Shown here: positions 35,266-45,674 of the stretch, piece by piece
Layout: each line of letters begins with the position of its first letter
Numbering within the stretch: position 1 is the stretch's first letter
NCBI RefSeq assembly: GCF_018446385.1
Contig: NC_056000.1
Span: forward strand, 48,454,722 to 48,518,721
Origin: Zingiber officinale
Lineage: Eukaryota > Streptophyta > Magnoliopsida > Zingiberales > Zingiberaceae
DNA: 64,000 bases
Reading direction: 5' to 3'
Program-made: the position numbers and the translations under genes
The notes under the pieces: model-generated
The model's input: only the letters and a program-made list of their open reading frames with translations
Told to the model about the DNA's origin: nothing
Database searches by the model: none

Positions 35266-36180
35266 TAAATTAAAAAGAGAACATTATTTACCTTTAAAAA
35301 ATTAGCCAAGCAAAATTTGAACTTAATTTTTTTTACTAATTGAGCTAAACCTTTTTTTATATCAGACATGTTTATATCAAATATCTGATACCACCAAATA
35401 TACGTAACAATGATCCTCAAAGAAAGCCTCCGGATTGAGAACAGCGGTTAGACTTTTTAATAGATTAATTAGACATCTAAAATTTAAATTCTTATAGGGA
35501 TTTTTTTTTTCTGTAAAATGATAAATCTAAATCTAAGAATGTGAATCTCCTTAGATAGATCTTCATAAGTATTTTTCAGATTTATTTTTGATAGTCATTA
35601 GAAAATTTTTGTAAAATCAAATAGATGATCTCTAAAATTAGTCGATTTAGAAAATTAAATACTAAATACAGTACGTATACTGAAGAAACTATATAACCAA
35701 TGAATTATCATGCAGCCAAGTAAATCCAGTGGGGGCATCGCTCTATCTAGGTTATGTTTGTCAATCGACTTTCATTGCCCCATTAGGCACTGACCTCTCC
35801 TATCTATACGGCCACAGTGGTTTACTATCTTTGATGTGAAATTGACCTTACTGAGGATGGCTACTTGAAAAGCGTAGTTGGGCTAATGACTAGATAATAT
35901 CAGGAGTATAATCCAACAGTCATTGTCCTGCTTGTGTGGTTAGACAAGAGGTGGGGCTTGCTAGTGTGGTCATCCTGCGGCTTACTTAGCTCCAACTCTG
36001 AGGTTATATAAGAGTCTACGAAGGTAGGTAAAGATATAATTTTCTTCTCTTCTCTCATAATATAATGGTCAAACTTTTCTCTCTTTTTCCTTAAGCTCTT
36101 ATGCTTTCTCGTGATGACAACACTTCATGTGTTAGTCACTAGATCGTTCCGAGGGGACAGCTCTTATGCTCTCTTACACA
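35266..36180. other. Intergenic, possible LTR-like segment
   Basis: AT-rich to about 35700. About 35710-36180 is more balanced and holds a TATA-like tatataag (about 36004), followed by polypyrimidine runs and two copies of a gctcttatgct(t/c)tct phrase. This looks like part of an LTR promoter, but neither ends nor coding were found. Confidence 0.3.
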
Positions 36181-37257
36181 CACGCTAGGGGGTAAGCGAA
36201 GATTTATTAACGGAAGGAAAAAGGAGAGAGAGGGAGAAAAAGGGAGGGAAAATAAAGTATTTATATTCTCCTTATTTGGGAATGAGGGAAGGTTCATTAA
36301 TGTAATATGTGTTATCGTGTTAAAATTATAAGTAAAGGTAATGAAAGTTAAATATATAAAATTATAAAATTATCCTCACTTTTGTTAAAAACTTACGCAT
36401 TCAAGAAACTAATGCATCTTACATACATTTATTGATTAAGACGTATGCGTTCAAACATTTGTAGCTCATTTGTTAATGTTAAGGTCGGCATTGAAGTCAG
36501 CGTCGATATCAAAGTTGACGTCGGTATTGAAGTCGACGTCAACGTCAGCATTGACAGAGTGCAAGCGTTGGGTGGTGTGAGTCGGGCAATGCGAATCGAG
36601 TAGTGCGAGCTAAGTGGTACGAGTATTTTTATCACGACGTAAAGAATATCTAAAATAATGATTTTTAGAATTAATATAATAAAATAAAAATAAAATTGAA
36701 ATACAAATATTTTTAATTCTTCTTACCTTTTCTTACCTCCAAATCAGGATATAAGAGATTCTTTATTTCATGTGTAAAAGTATTAAAATTTACTTTTCCT
36801 TACAATAACTCACTCCCTTCCAAATAAAATTTTAAATTTCTCCTCTTTAGTTTTTTACCTTCCCTCGTCTCTTCACAAACAGTGCTTTGTTGCGTGGTCC
36901 CGGACGGATGCATTTGGATTCGCATGACACACGCAATGAGCGCATAAGAGGACATATCTCCACCTCAGTCTGCCAGTAAAAAGGAGAGGAGGACCCGAGA
37001 AAGGTATTTAGATATCTTTTTGGATAATTGAAGATAGATCCTGGCTATGCCATTGGCCCATTGCTGGGACGGACTATGGATATGAATGTAATCACCTTTG
37101 TGCTATTATAATCAAATTAAAATTATTTGAGATTTTTCAACTAGAATTTAGTTCTTACTCTAACGCAACAGCTCATTCGATGGAAAACAAACAAAACAAG
37201 AGAGACGACATGAACGAGCAGTGTTCATCGAGCCTCCTTTACCATTAAATTAACAAG
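36181..37257. other. Intergenic before the SEC14-like gene; possible MITE at 36200-36880
   Basis: The left part (purine-rich, ...ttatttgggaatgagggaagg) and the right part (...actcccttccaaataaaa) are roughly inverted relative to each other. This hints at a 650-700 bp miniature element, but ends and target duplication are not clear. Inside, 36483-36560 holds short repeats of ttgaagtcgacgtc type. The last 300 bp have no recognised feature. Confidence 0.3.
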
Positions 37258-38424
37258 TCAAACTGCAGTCGAAGCCTGCTGCTGCAAATCCCAAAACCTG
37301 GCCGTCTTCACGTCGTCTTCTTCCATCATCTTGGAGAACGCCTCGTGCTCGTACTCCGTTTTGTTCCTCCCCCCGAACTCCGCCGTCAGGACGTCTAGAT
37401 CGAAGAACTCGCTCATCACTTCCATGCTCTCCTGGTTCTTGGGGTACACGAACTTCACCTTCTGGAAGGTCTTCGGATCCAGGAAGTACTTCACCACCTG
37501 CAGCCAACGAAACGGAGCATGCGATCATTCGTTCATCCATTTAGATGGATCGGCGATCGATCGATCGATCGAGTTCGAACCTTCCAAAAGGCTTCAAAGA
37601 TTCTCGGGGGATTGTACAAGAAGGCAAAGCCGAGGCGCTCAGGGTAATGGTTCTGGAGAATGTTTGCGATCTCCCTCGCCTGCTTGATCGGCACCGCGTT
37701 GCTCAGCGACCACCCCGTGAAGTCGATCAGCCACATCATATCCTCCTGCTTCTCCGGCAAGTTGATGATGGCGTTCTCCAGGAGGTACACCAGGTGCCTC
37801 AGTTGATTCTCCTGCGAGCTCGTGTTCTGCAAACAAACAAACCGATCGAGAAACATGTTCAGAATTTTTTTTTTAAAAAAAAAAAAACATCAGAGAAGCT
37901 AACTAGCTAGCTAGACGTTGACCTGCTTGGCTGGTCGCATGACGATGACGGTCCTCCCCTCGCGATCATGGAAGTCGGCGCGGTAGGCTTTGCCCGTTTC
38001 GCCTTCCTCTGCGACTTCACGCTGAATTCCGATGAACTAGCTAGTTAGTCAGTAATTGCGGCTAGCTAGCAGGGATAGCGCGCGATGAGAGTCAGCAATC
38101 TCACCCATCGGATTTCCTCCGGCTTGTAGCTGGATCTCCACTCGACAGTTTCTTCCAACATCTTCTTGGATTTGGCGACGTCCCATTTCCGAGCCACCAG
38201 GTATCTTCTCAGGCATTCATCGGTGCAGTATTTCAGACTGCGGCCTTCCAGGGGGCCTATTTCAGCTCTCAGCTCTTCAATCTGTCCAGGGAAAAAAAGA
38301 ATCTGATCTCAAACAATTATTCGCAGCATAACAAGGCTAAAGATTTCGAGTAGCTTACTTTTTCCTCTTGGTTCTCGGCGTGATGGTCCTGTTTACCATG
38401 AGAATTATGCTTCCTCCGGAACAT
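37258..38424 (-). CDS. SEC14-like CRAL-TRIO lipid-transfer protein (5 coding exons)
   Basis: Exons 38424-38359, 38281-38105, 38021-37923, 37826-37581 and 37497-37258 join in frame with GT-AG introns to 275 residues. Sec14-type proteins bind and present phosphatidylinositol and other lipids. The CRAL-TRIO N-terminal helical part lies about residues 35-85 (DECLRRYLVARKWDVAKSKK). The lipid-binding domain covers about residues 95-255 (EDMMWLIDFTGWSLSN, then ERLGFAFLYNPPRIFEAFWK, then KFVYPKN). Length and lack of GOLD or nodulin tails place it with the short single-domain plant group that is often annotated as random slug protein 5-like. A probable 5' untranslated exon ends with a donor near 38669. 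Exons are GC-rich. Confidence 0.9.
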
Positions 38425-39460
38425 GATTCTCAAGAACTATTCTCAAGAACATTATCTCATTAGAAAGAAAGAAAATATGAACATAATCCAAAAAAAAACT
38501 CAGTCTAAAACATAAATTGTGCTCGAATCATAAATATATTTAGATCGAGATGCGTTTATCCAATCCATAAACACGGTACTACATGAATCAAGCAAAATAC
38601 TGCTTTCAGAACAACACGAAAATTGTCGAAAAGAGGAAGAAAGGAAGCAGAGGAAAAGACGCGCACCTTGTTGAAACTTCAGAGAGAGATGCAGATGGAA
38701 AGAGGAGCGGAGAGGAAGAAATGGAAGAGCTCGTCTTCTAGAAGAGAAGACTTTTGAGAAAAAAGAAATGATTCTTCATGTGGAATGCGAACGACTCTCT
38801 AGCTGTATCCTATGGCGGTATGACTCTTCTGTTCTCCTCCTGTGTGGAACAAAAGAAATACTACTTTGACAAATTAAAAAAAAAATGAAGAAGAAACAAT
38901 TAAAGGCGGAAACTGATGAAATGAATGTTGATGTTACAGAAAAAGGAGAAGGTGGAAGAAACGCAGATGTCATTCTCAAAAATAACTGAAGGGGACCTTA
39001 ATCATGTCAATTTCTGGTCCATTGATTTTACGAAGCAGGAAGTTGACCTCGATCAGGCAAATTTTAATCCTGATTTTGTCGAGATTCGAACCCCAGATTT
39101 CATGATGATAATATTTCATGTTCTAGCCACTAAACCTATCCGAGAGATGCAGTCTCTCCGAACTGATAATGGTGGTGGTCTAATGAACTGAATGATTGCT
39201 CTCAGCTTGATCAGTTCTTGGTGAGCTGTTTGCAAACTGCATTCATTAATTATATGTTTCGGATTTGTGGTTCAGGCTTCTTCAACGTGATCTTTCAGCG
39301 TTCTACCATCCTTCCTGATTAATTTTATAAAATTAATACTTTCTATCAACTAATTAAACAAGATTATTATATGATAATATAATTTATTTTTGAGTAGGGT
39401 AAAGATACGTCAGATTCATGTTATAATGTAATATAAAGATGACACTCTAACAGTAGCTTG
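38425..39460. other. Upstream region of SEC14-like gene and unassigned DNA
   Basis: It holds the gene's leader intron (about 38450-38668) and promoter. A frame at 38925-39191 has no recognisable domain. The phrase ttcgaacccc near 39088 is T-loop-like on the minus strand, but no cloverleaf could be built. Past 39250 it is AT-rich. Confidence 0.4.
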
Positions 39461-39521
39461 GACTCCTCTTTATAAAAAAATAATTTAATATCATACTTGA
39501 TCTTAACTAAAAAGTCACGTA
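39461..39521 (-). pseudogene. U2 snRNA pseudogene fragment, copy 1
   Basis: On the minus strand it contains aagatcaagtatgatattaa and then a Sm-site-like aattatttttttataaa and gaggag, as in plant U2 after its central part has been lost. The 5' end is more worn than in copy 2. It has the same internal deletion as copy 2, so they descend from one ancestor rather than two separate insertions. Confidence 0.65.
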
Positions 39522-39555
39522 CATTTTCTAATGTCGCCAACCCAACAGAACGTCG

Positions 39556-39613
39556 AAGTTGAGTTTTAAACTCTAGATCCCTGATTAATTAATGAAAAAA
39601 TTCTCAATAAAAC
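39556..39613. repeat. Monomer of a 75-80 bp repeat, cut by the solo LTR
   Basis: The unit carries ctctagatccctgattaatt followed by aatgaaaaaattctcaataa. Related copies are at 41043-41150 and 41650-41860. Confidence 0.75.
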
Positions 39614-41032
39614 TGATTTTGTCAGGAATCTGAGTCAAACGAAGGTCGACGAAGGTGGCGTCGGGGTTGACGGAGAGGCGACTTTGACGCACCCTGTGTA
39701 CGTGTGTCGGAAAAACGAACTTACACATGGTACTAAGGGTTTATAGTAACGAAGCCGGTGGTACTTAGGCCCTGCGTACACTCAGATAAGCACACGGAGC
39801 ATTAGAGACCAGAAACTAGGGAAAAAGTCCTTGACACAAGCCCTCCAATGCTCAAGTCAGGTCATTTTTTCGGAAAAGTAGTGTACGAACGAAGAAATGA
39901 AAAAAGAACTGTTGAAGATACGTGCGAATGTGCGTGTACTTGGCCAATGAAAAAGACCTCCCCTTTTATAAGACTCTACCTGCCTTTTGAGCATGATCAC
40001 TGTCAGAGAATGTCGGGTGTCAGGCTATGTCAAGGGAGGAAGGACGTCTGGCGACCTCCCATTAACTGAAGGAAGGTTCCACCTTCAGTGTATTGCAGAC
40101 CACTGGAATATTCCCTAAATGATGGTAGTTGTTCTCTGAAAAGCCGTTATAATTCCCTGACACTGTTGTTGCTTAGCGTTATTCGTCCTGAACGGGTACA
40201 ACTGCAGATAGTTCGAGGTGGCTGCTCAGATGTGCTACAAGGATTGAGTCTTGATAAAGAGGAAGAGTCGTGTCAACTCGGCCGGGGATTATCGGAGACG
40301 ATGGCCCAAGATCCAGCCTTCATGATCTGGCTGCTACAGAGCCGATTGGGGATTGTCTCACTCCAAAGCTTAGACCCGGGGACCTGCCCTGCCTGTGACC
40401 GACTAGGAATTATGCAGGTGTGATGCGAAGCGGGCCTGGTTCTTGTCTTCCCTTGACTGTTGACTGCCACTCCTCTTGAATATTGACTGTCACGCCCTCT
40501 TGACTATTGATTGCTACGTCCTCTTGACTATTGACTGTCACATCCCCTGAATGATGGTAGTTGTTCTCTGAAAAGCCATTATGATTCCCTGACACTGTTG
40601 TTGCTTAGCGTTATTCGTCCTGAACGGGTACAACTGCAGATAGTTCGAGGTGGCTGCTCAGATGTGCTACAAGGATTGAGTCTTGATAAAGAGGAAGAGC
40701 CGTGTCAACTTGGCCGGGGATTATCGGAGACGATGGCCCAAGATCCAGCCTTCATGATCTGGCTGCTACAGAGCCGATTGGGGATTGTCTCACTCCAAAG
40801 CTTAGACCCGGGGACCTGCCCTGCCTGTGACCGACTAGGAATTATGCAGGTGGTGATGCGAAGCGGCCCTGGTTCTTGTCTTCCCTTGACTGTTGACTGT
40901 CACTCCTCTTGAATATTGACTGTCACGCCCTCTTGACTATTGATTGCTACATCCTCTTGACTTTTGACTGTCACATCCTCTTGACTTTTGACTTCTTGGT
41001 CTTATCGGACCCTTCTTTTATGCATCATATCA
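39614..41032. repeat. Solo-LTR-like Gypsy segment with internal duplication (fossil)
   Basis: It starts tgattttgtcagg and ends catatca, the same TGAT...ATCA ends as the Gypsy LTR at 21566-22206, and shares the phrase caatgctcaagtcagg. It interrupts a repeat unit whose two halves continue on either side. No clean target duplication was found. About 430 bp of it is duplicated in tandem. Confidence 0.6.
40117..40985. repeat. 432-bp tandem duplication
   Basis: Copy 1 from about 40117 and copy 2 from about 40549 (gatggtagttgttctctgaa at 40121 and 40553). They differ by only a few bases over more than 400. The tail of each contains a short array of ctcttgactattgactgtca-like units of about 24 bp. 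It lies inside the solo-LTR-like segment. Confidence 0.93.
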
Positions 41033-41042
41033 CACGTTGCAG

Positions 41043-41260
41043 CAGTTGAGTCTCAAACTTTAGATCCCTGATTAATTAATGAGAAAAAATTTCCAATAAT
41101 ATACACAACTAAGTATTGAAGTCTAGATCCCTATTGATATATATGTGGAAATTACTAATAAACCTTTAAATTATTTTAGTTGTGAAAAAAAGATATTAAC
41201 ATAATTTAATTTTAGAATTCATCAAATTAATTAAAAGTTAGTAAAGGGTCTAAATTCTTA
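41043..41260. repeat. Repeat unit and flank, continuation of copy 1
   Basis: It resumes the 75-80 bp monomer (tagatccctgattaattaat) and continues into ttagtaaagggtctaaattc. It matches the end of the second composite copy near 41960. Confidence 0.7.
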
Positions 41261-41506
41261 ACAAAATACTAGGATCGCATGAGCTAAGCCCCTTATACCA
41301 GATGGGGGAGAGATGAGGTAAGAACTCTAGGGGTACTTACAAAAAATTGAAGTGGGATAACTGCCCCACCAATGCTATACTGCCCCTGGTTGCTTGTGTA
41401 ATATAATACATGAATGCATGCAGATAACAGACTCTCTTTCATGCCCATAAATTAGATAAGGGTACACCAAACCCATACAATAGTACAATACTTGAGAATT
41501 CCAACG

Positions 41507-41573
41507 GACTCCCCCTTATATAAAATTAATTTAATATCATACTTGATCTTAGATAAAAAGCTGAAAAAAGTAT
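41507..41573 (-). pseudogene. U2 snRNA pseudogene, copy 2 (internal deletion)
   Basis: Read on the minus strand from 41573, the first 40 bases match the U2 snRNA 5' end at about 31 of 40 positions without gaps, including ctaagatcaag. They then jump to gatattaaattaatttt...agggggag, the U2 Sm-site region. The central part, including the stem IIa/IIb area, is missing. No plant U-snRNA upstream element (tcccacatcg) was found to its right, so it is not an active gene. Confidence 0.8.
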
Positions 41574-41649
41574 ATTTTTTAACATCACGGTCCAAGGTAT
41601 TTATAAAATCTTTTCTGCTCGTGGTGTTACCCATTATAAGATACGAGAC

Positions 41650-41860
41650 TAAAGAAAACTCTAGATTTATAATTGATTAATGGAAAAAAATCTCAATAAT
41701 ACACCACAACTAAATTTAAAATTTTAGATCTCTAATTGATTAATGAGAAAAATTTCTAATAATACACCGTAATTGAGTTTCGATCTCTAGATCACTGATT
41801 GATTAATGAAAAAAATTTTAATAATATACTGCAGCTGAGTCTTGACTTCTAGATCCATAC
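41650..41860. repeat. Three tandem copies of the 75-80 bp repeat
   Basis: Successive units contain tagat(c/t)(t/c)(c/a)taattgattaatg, then aaaaa.tct.aataatacacc. They differ by roughly one base in six, so the array is old. It belongs to the second composite copy (U2 pseudogene plus array plus flank, about 41500-41975). Confidence 0.8.
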
Positions 41861-41975
41861 GTTTATGAAAATTACTAATAAATTTTAAAAATATTTTAAG
41901 TGTAAAAAGAAAAAATAGATATTAATGTAATTTTATTTTAGGGTTTACTAAAATTAGTTAGTAAAGGGAGAAATT

Positions 41976-43327
41976 CTTAACTATATATATGTTTAATAAA
42001 GTTGGATGTTATGGGATTTTGAAATATTAAATTATCTATAATGGAATATATTCTATATTGTTAATTAAATCTCGTTTTAAGCAATCTTCAAGAAAAAGGA
42101 TTGTTGTTGTAGGTTGGAAAACAATAACAAGAAAGGAAGAAGGAGAGTTGGTGCCCTTGATAGAGAAAATGGAAAACAGAGTTGTTGTTGGAGGAGGAAA
42201 AAAAGAGTCAAGTGATCGAGCATAATGGTTGATCGGGTCGAGAGGCAGGCTAAGCGAAGCAGACAGGCTAGGCTGTCAGAGAGGTCGATCGGGCGGACAA
42301 TGACCGACCGGACATGCCAAGGAGCAAAGAGGTTGGTCGTGCGAGCTAGTGCCGATCGAGCAAACAGATAGGCCAAGGAGCAAAGAGACTAGTCGGGTGA
42401 GCTAGTGTCGATCGGGCGAACAAACAGGCAGGGCGAGTGAAGCAGACAGACTGAGCTATTAGAGAGACTGGTCAAGCGAAGATTCCGAGGGGCGAGTTAA
42501 CGAGGCCTGCGAGAGTCGCAGTTTCCTTGAAACAAATTCACCTCACCTCCGACTGTGCTTCGAGACTTACTAGGGTCGTCTGTTTCCCAGGATACAATGG
42601 TTGACCGTGAATCCCACCAAGCACCGGTGGTCACGACGAACTGAGAGACACCTGATTGTTATCACGGGCACTCTGCTGAGCAATCGGGTGCCTCTCAGCA
42701 GTAAGTTTCACTCATTATCACTCGACCATTTTAATTCTGCATTAATCTCGATTTTAATGCATCAGTTTCATAGCATCAAAAAGTTAGTTGTTCCACTTGG
42801 GCAAATTTTGCCCCGACCGGTCCGACATTCGGCGCGCGCAGGTCATGCCCGCACACGAGTCAACATAGTTCAGTGCAATCCGAACCCTGAATTTGCACCT
42901 CTCTTTGCGCACCCACGCATGAAAGAGAGTCTCTCCCCATGCATTTGTTCACATCCTCAATGTATGTGAATCAATATAAACCAACTAACATACCATGAAA
43001 CTTCCAATGTGAGACTAAAGTCTCATTCACAATAGAGCTTCTATCCTCTTCCACCTCTTCTCCATTCACACATATTCAATAATCCCCTACATGAATGGAG
43101 ATAGGGTATGTGATAATATTCAGTAGTCGAGTCAAGTATAAGATAGATAGATTTTATCCTTTGAACCTTCTCTTATAAAGATATGATTGCTTATTGGCTG
43201 AGGAGCAAAGAGAGAAATTATTCTATCTAATTCTGGGTAGTTTTTCTAAAAAAAGGAAAAGTTTTTATTAGTTAAAAAAATGAATTGTAAGTAATTGTGT
43301 GACAACTTCTTGAATCACTACATTACT
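41976..43327. other. Repetitive, unclassified; possible LTR remains
   Basis: 42230-42470 is a nested short tandem repeat: two copies of aggccaaggagcaaagagac plus tagtcgggtgagctagtg, flanked by two copies of a gaagcagacag(g/a)ct unit. 42500-43090 contains LTR-like phrases such as ccaatgtgagactaaagtct. The stretch has no host gene and no clear ends. Confidence 0.4.
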
Positions 43328-44207
43328 TGATGAAAAAGGTCGGTCTAAATCTAGGAGAGATTACCTACTAGATAGGGACGTCGAGGTGGCTTTAGTGTTA
43401 ACAATGTGGAGACCGTGAGCTAGAGGCAAACATGGCCTAGCTAACTTAGAGCTGGAATTCACAATAAAAATAGAGTTTGAGAGAAGAAAGCGGTAGTCAT
43501 CATGCCAAGGAAGGGGTCTATAGCGTAGGCACTCGAACCCTCAAGTCAGAACAGTAACCAAATGAAAAATGGAGAAGAGTAGAATAGTAATATGGATGTA
43601 TGTACGCTTACACGTGAGCATGAGCCATTTTGCATAAGAATTCTCTTTTTATACCGTCTCTCATAACCTTCGTAATAATGAGGTGGCAAAAAATGTTTGA
43701 TGTAAGAATATGTTAGATAGTGAAGACCGTATATGTCAGAGTAGCGGAATATTTTCCGATGAGTAACTGTTACTCTTTGACAGGTTATTGTGATTCTATG
43801 ATAATATTATTTTCTATAAGGAATCGGGCCGACACTTGGGCCGACTCGGAACATACTTAGAGTCGCACTCTTGAGAAATGAGGAATTGGGCCCTGTAAGT
43901 AGCTCGACCGGCTGTAGACTGAGAGTCACGCTCATGAGAAATGGAGAGCTGAATCCCATAAGTCCAACCGACTCTAGGTCTGACCGGGTGTTTTGAGAAT
44001 CTTATATTGGAGAAGTAGGGTGTTGGACTTTGTAAGTCCGATCAACTTTCGGACCGACCAGCTGTAAACTGAGAGTCATGCTCATGAGAAGCGAGGAGCT
44101 GACCCCTATAGGTCCGACTGGATTAATGTTGGGGATTCGATATTCGCTCGAACAAATTGTTGATAGCCCCGAAAATTCATCCCTTCTTGACTTTGATATT
44201 CATATCA
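43328..44207. repeat. Second solo-LTR-like Gypsy segment (fossil)
   Basis: It starts tgatgaaaaaggtcgg and ends tcatatca, with ggcactcgaaccctcaagtc inside, the same style as 21566-22206 and 39614-41032. About 43830-44110 has a repeated ctgagagtcacgctcatgag phrase. No target duplication was found, so limits are tentative. Confidence 0.5.
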
Positions 44208-44297
44208 GTCGACCTTTTTGACATCAAATCTAACTTTGAGAGTCCCACCTTATTCTCCCCCTGAGTCAGTTGTGCCCAAGGGGATCATTACGTTGGG

Positions 44298-44305
44298 GTT
44301 GGAGT
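44298..44305. repeat. 8-bp target-site duplication, left (gttggagt)
   Basis: Identical to 45253-45260. Confidence 0.93.
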
Positions 44306-45252
44306 TAGAGCTGTCAAACGGGCCAACCCATGGCGGGGCGGGTCGGCCCATGGCGGGCCCACCATTTGGCGGGTCGGGGCGGGGCGGGCCGTCAAGTTGG
44401 CGGGTTGGGAAATTTCCAACCCAACCCAATCCAAGGCGGGTCGCGGGTTTGGCGGGCCAACCCGTGGGCCTATCAAATTTTTTAAAAAAAAATTTAAAAA
44501 AAAAGAGTTCATATCTTCAATGTTTTACTTCGGAAATATTTTATCAATCAAATGTATTTATAAACAAGTATTTTAAATATAAATGGGCATAAACAAGTAC
44601 TTATGTTAGGTCAAAAGTACTATTTTTATTTTAAAATTATAACAAAGAAAGATAATAAACTGCTATAAAATTGTGCAACGAAGAGGAATAGTAATTAGGA
44701 CTCCTGGTTGTGCGTCGAGCAATTTAGATTAGTGGTACCCTGATTGTGCGTGTGTAAACGAATCAAATAAGAAGGTCATCTACTTTTAAGAAGGCCATCT
44801 AGTTTGGGTACACACACAAAGCTCTTCATTATGCATAATATATATTTCAGATTTATCCTATAAATGAATCAAATAAGAAGGTCATCTACTTTTAAGATTA
44901 ATCGACTTTTTGTGCATATATATATTTCTATAACTTTTATCTATCACACTCAACTTCACAAGTATGGGCTTTTTCTAATTAGTATTCCTCTCAACGAAGA
45001 AGATAATGAAATAATATAATTTAACCCCTGGTACTCTCACAGTTGCAGCATTGACTACTGATATAAACTGCTTACATGTGTTTCTCAACCCGCGGGTCAA
45101 CCCAAGCCCATCGCGGGGTGACCCGCGCGGGTCGCGGGCCTAGGCGGGTCGACCCACGGCGAACTTGGGTTGATAAAATTCCAACCCAACCCGCTTAATT
45201 GGTTTGGCGGGGCGGGCCAACCCGACGAGTCTAACCCAAATTGACGGTTCTA
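44306..45252. mobile_element. Non-autonomous hAT element (947 bp)
   Basis: Terminal inverted repeats TAGAGCTGTCAAACGGG (left) and TAGAACCGTCAATTTGG (right, reverse complement) with a perfect 8-bp target duplication. Both subterminal zones are full of gcgggtc/gacccgc motifs (44320-44480 and 45085-45235), likely transposase-binding arrays. The AT-rich middle has no transposase and includes a short direct repeat (aaataagaaggtcatctact near 44767 and 44872). It must be moved by another hAT. Confidence 0.93.
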
Positions 45253-45260
45253 GTTGGAGT
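45253..45260. repeat. 8-bp target-site duplication, right (gttggagt)
   Basis: Identical to 44298-44305. Confidence 0.93.
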
Positions 45261-45666
45261 GATTGATGGCTTGGTCTTTTCTCCCTCCACCACCGGCTTC
45301 GACTGCTCAGCATTTCTGAGAGACTCCAAAATAGAAGAAGCTCCATTGGGGTTCGCCTGATTGATTCTAGATATGGATGTTCGCCTGAGTGATTCCCAGC
45401 GAAACGTTTCCAATTTTAGTAACGTTGACCGGAAGTGGACGCCAGATGCGGAGGTCGCCGGTGCGCTGCTGCTGCAAGTAATCAAACGCGAAATTGTCTG
45501 AAGCCGCACGATCAAAAGTAAATTAATCTCTGTCGTTAAATCATAATCAAACGGTTGGAATTATATATGGACCTATTGACTTCCGTCGCGCTAGCGCAAG
45601 TTATGATCGATTCAACGGCTATCCGTCATCTTTCGAAGATTAATGGACAGGATTTGAGACGACAGC

Positions 45667-45674
45667 TATAAATA
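45667..45674 (+). promoter_or_regulatory. TATA box, probable promoter of the glycine-rich RRM gene
   Basis: tataaata lies about 30 bases before a likely transcript start near 45700. The first coding ATG is 1.6 kb downstream behind a 5' untranslated intron (acceptor at 47300-47301), an arrangement common for plant GRP genes. Confidence 0.55.

Noticed and set aside
34239-35305. Several long Ser/Leu-rich frames (up to 226 residues)
   Set aside because: All come from the CT-rich repeat, which is open in several phases. Low complexity only.
36429-36635. Thr/Ser/Leu-rich 68-residue frame
   Set aside because: It arises from the short gacgtc/gaagtc repeat at 36483-36560.
39080-39100. T-loop-like ggggttcgaatctcg on the minus strand, possible tRNA
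   Set aside because: No acceptor stem, D arm or anticodon arm could be placed around it.
38925-39191. 88-residue frame upstream of the SEC14-like gene
   Set aside because: No recognised domain, no neighbouring exon, and its sequence has the look of decayed repeat DNA.
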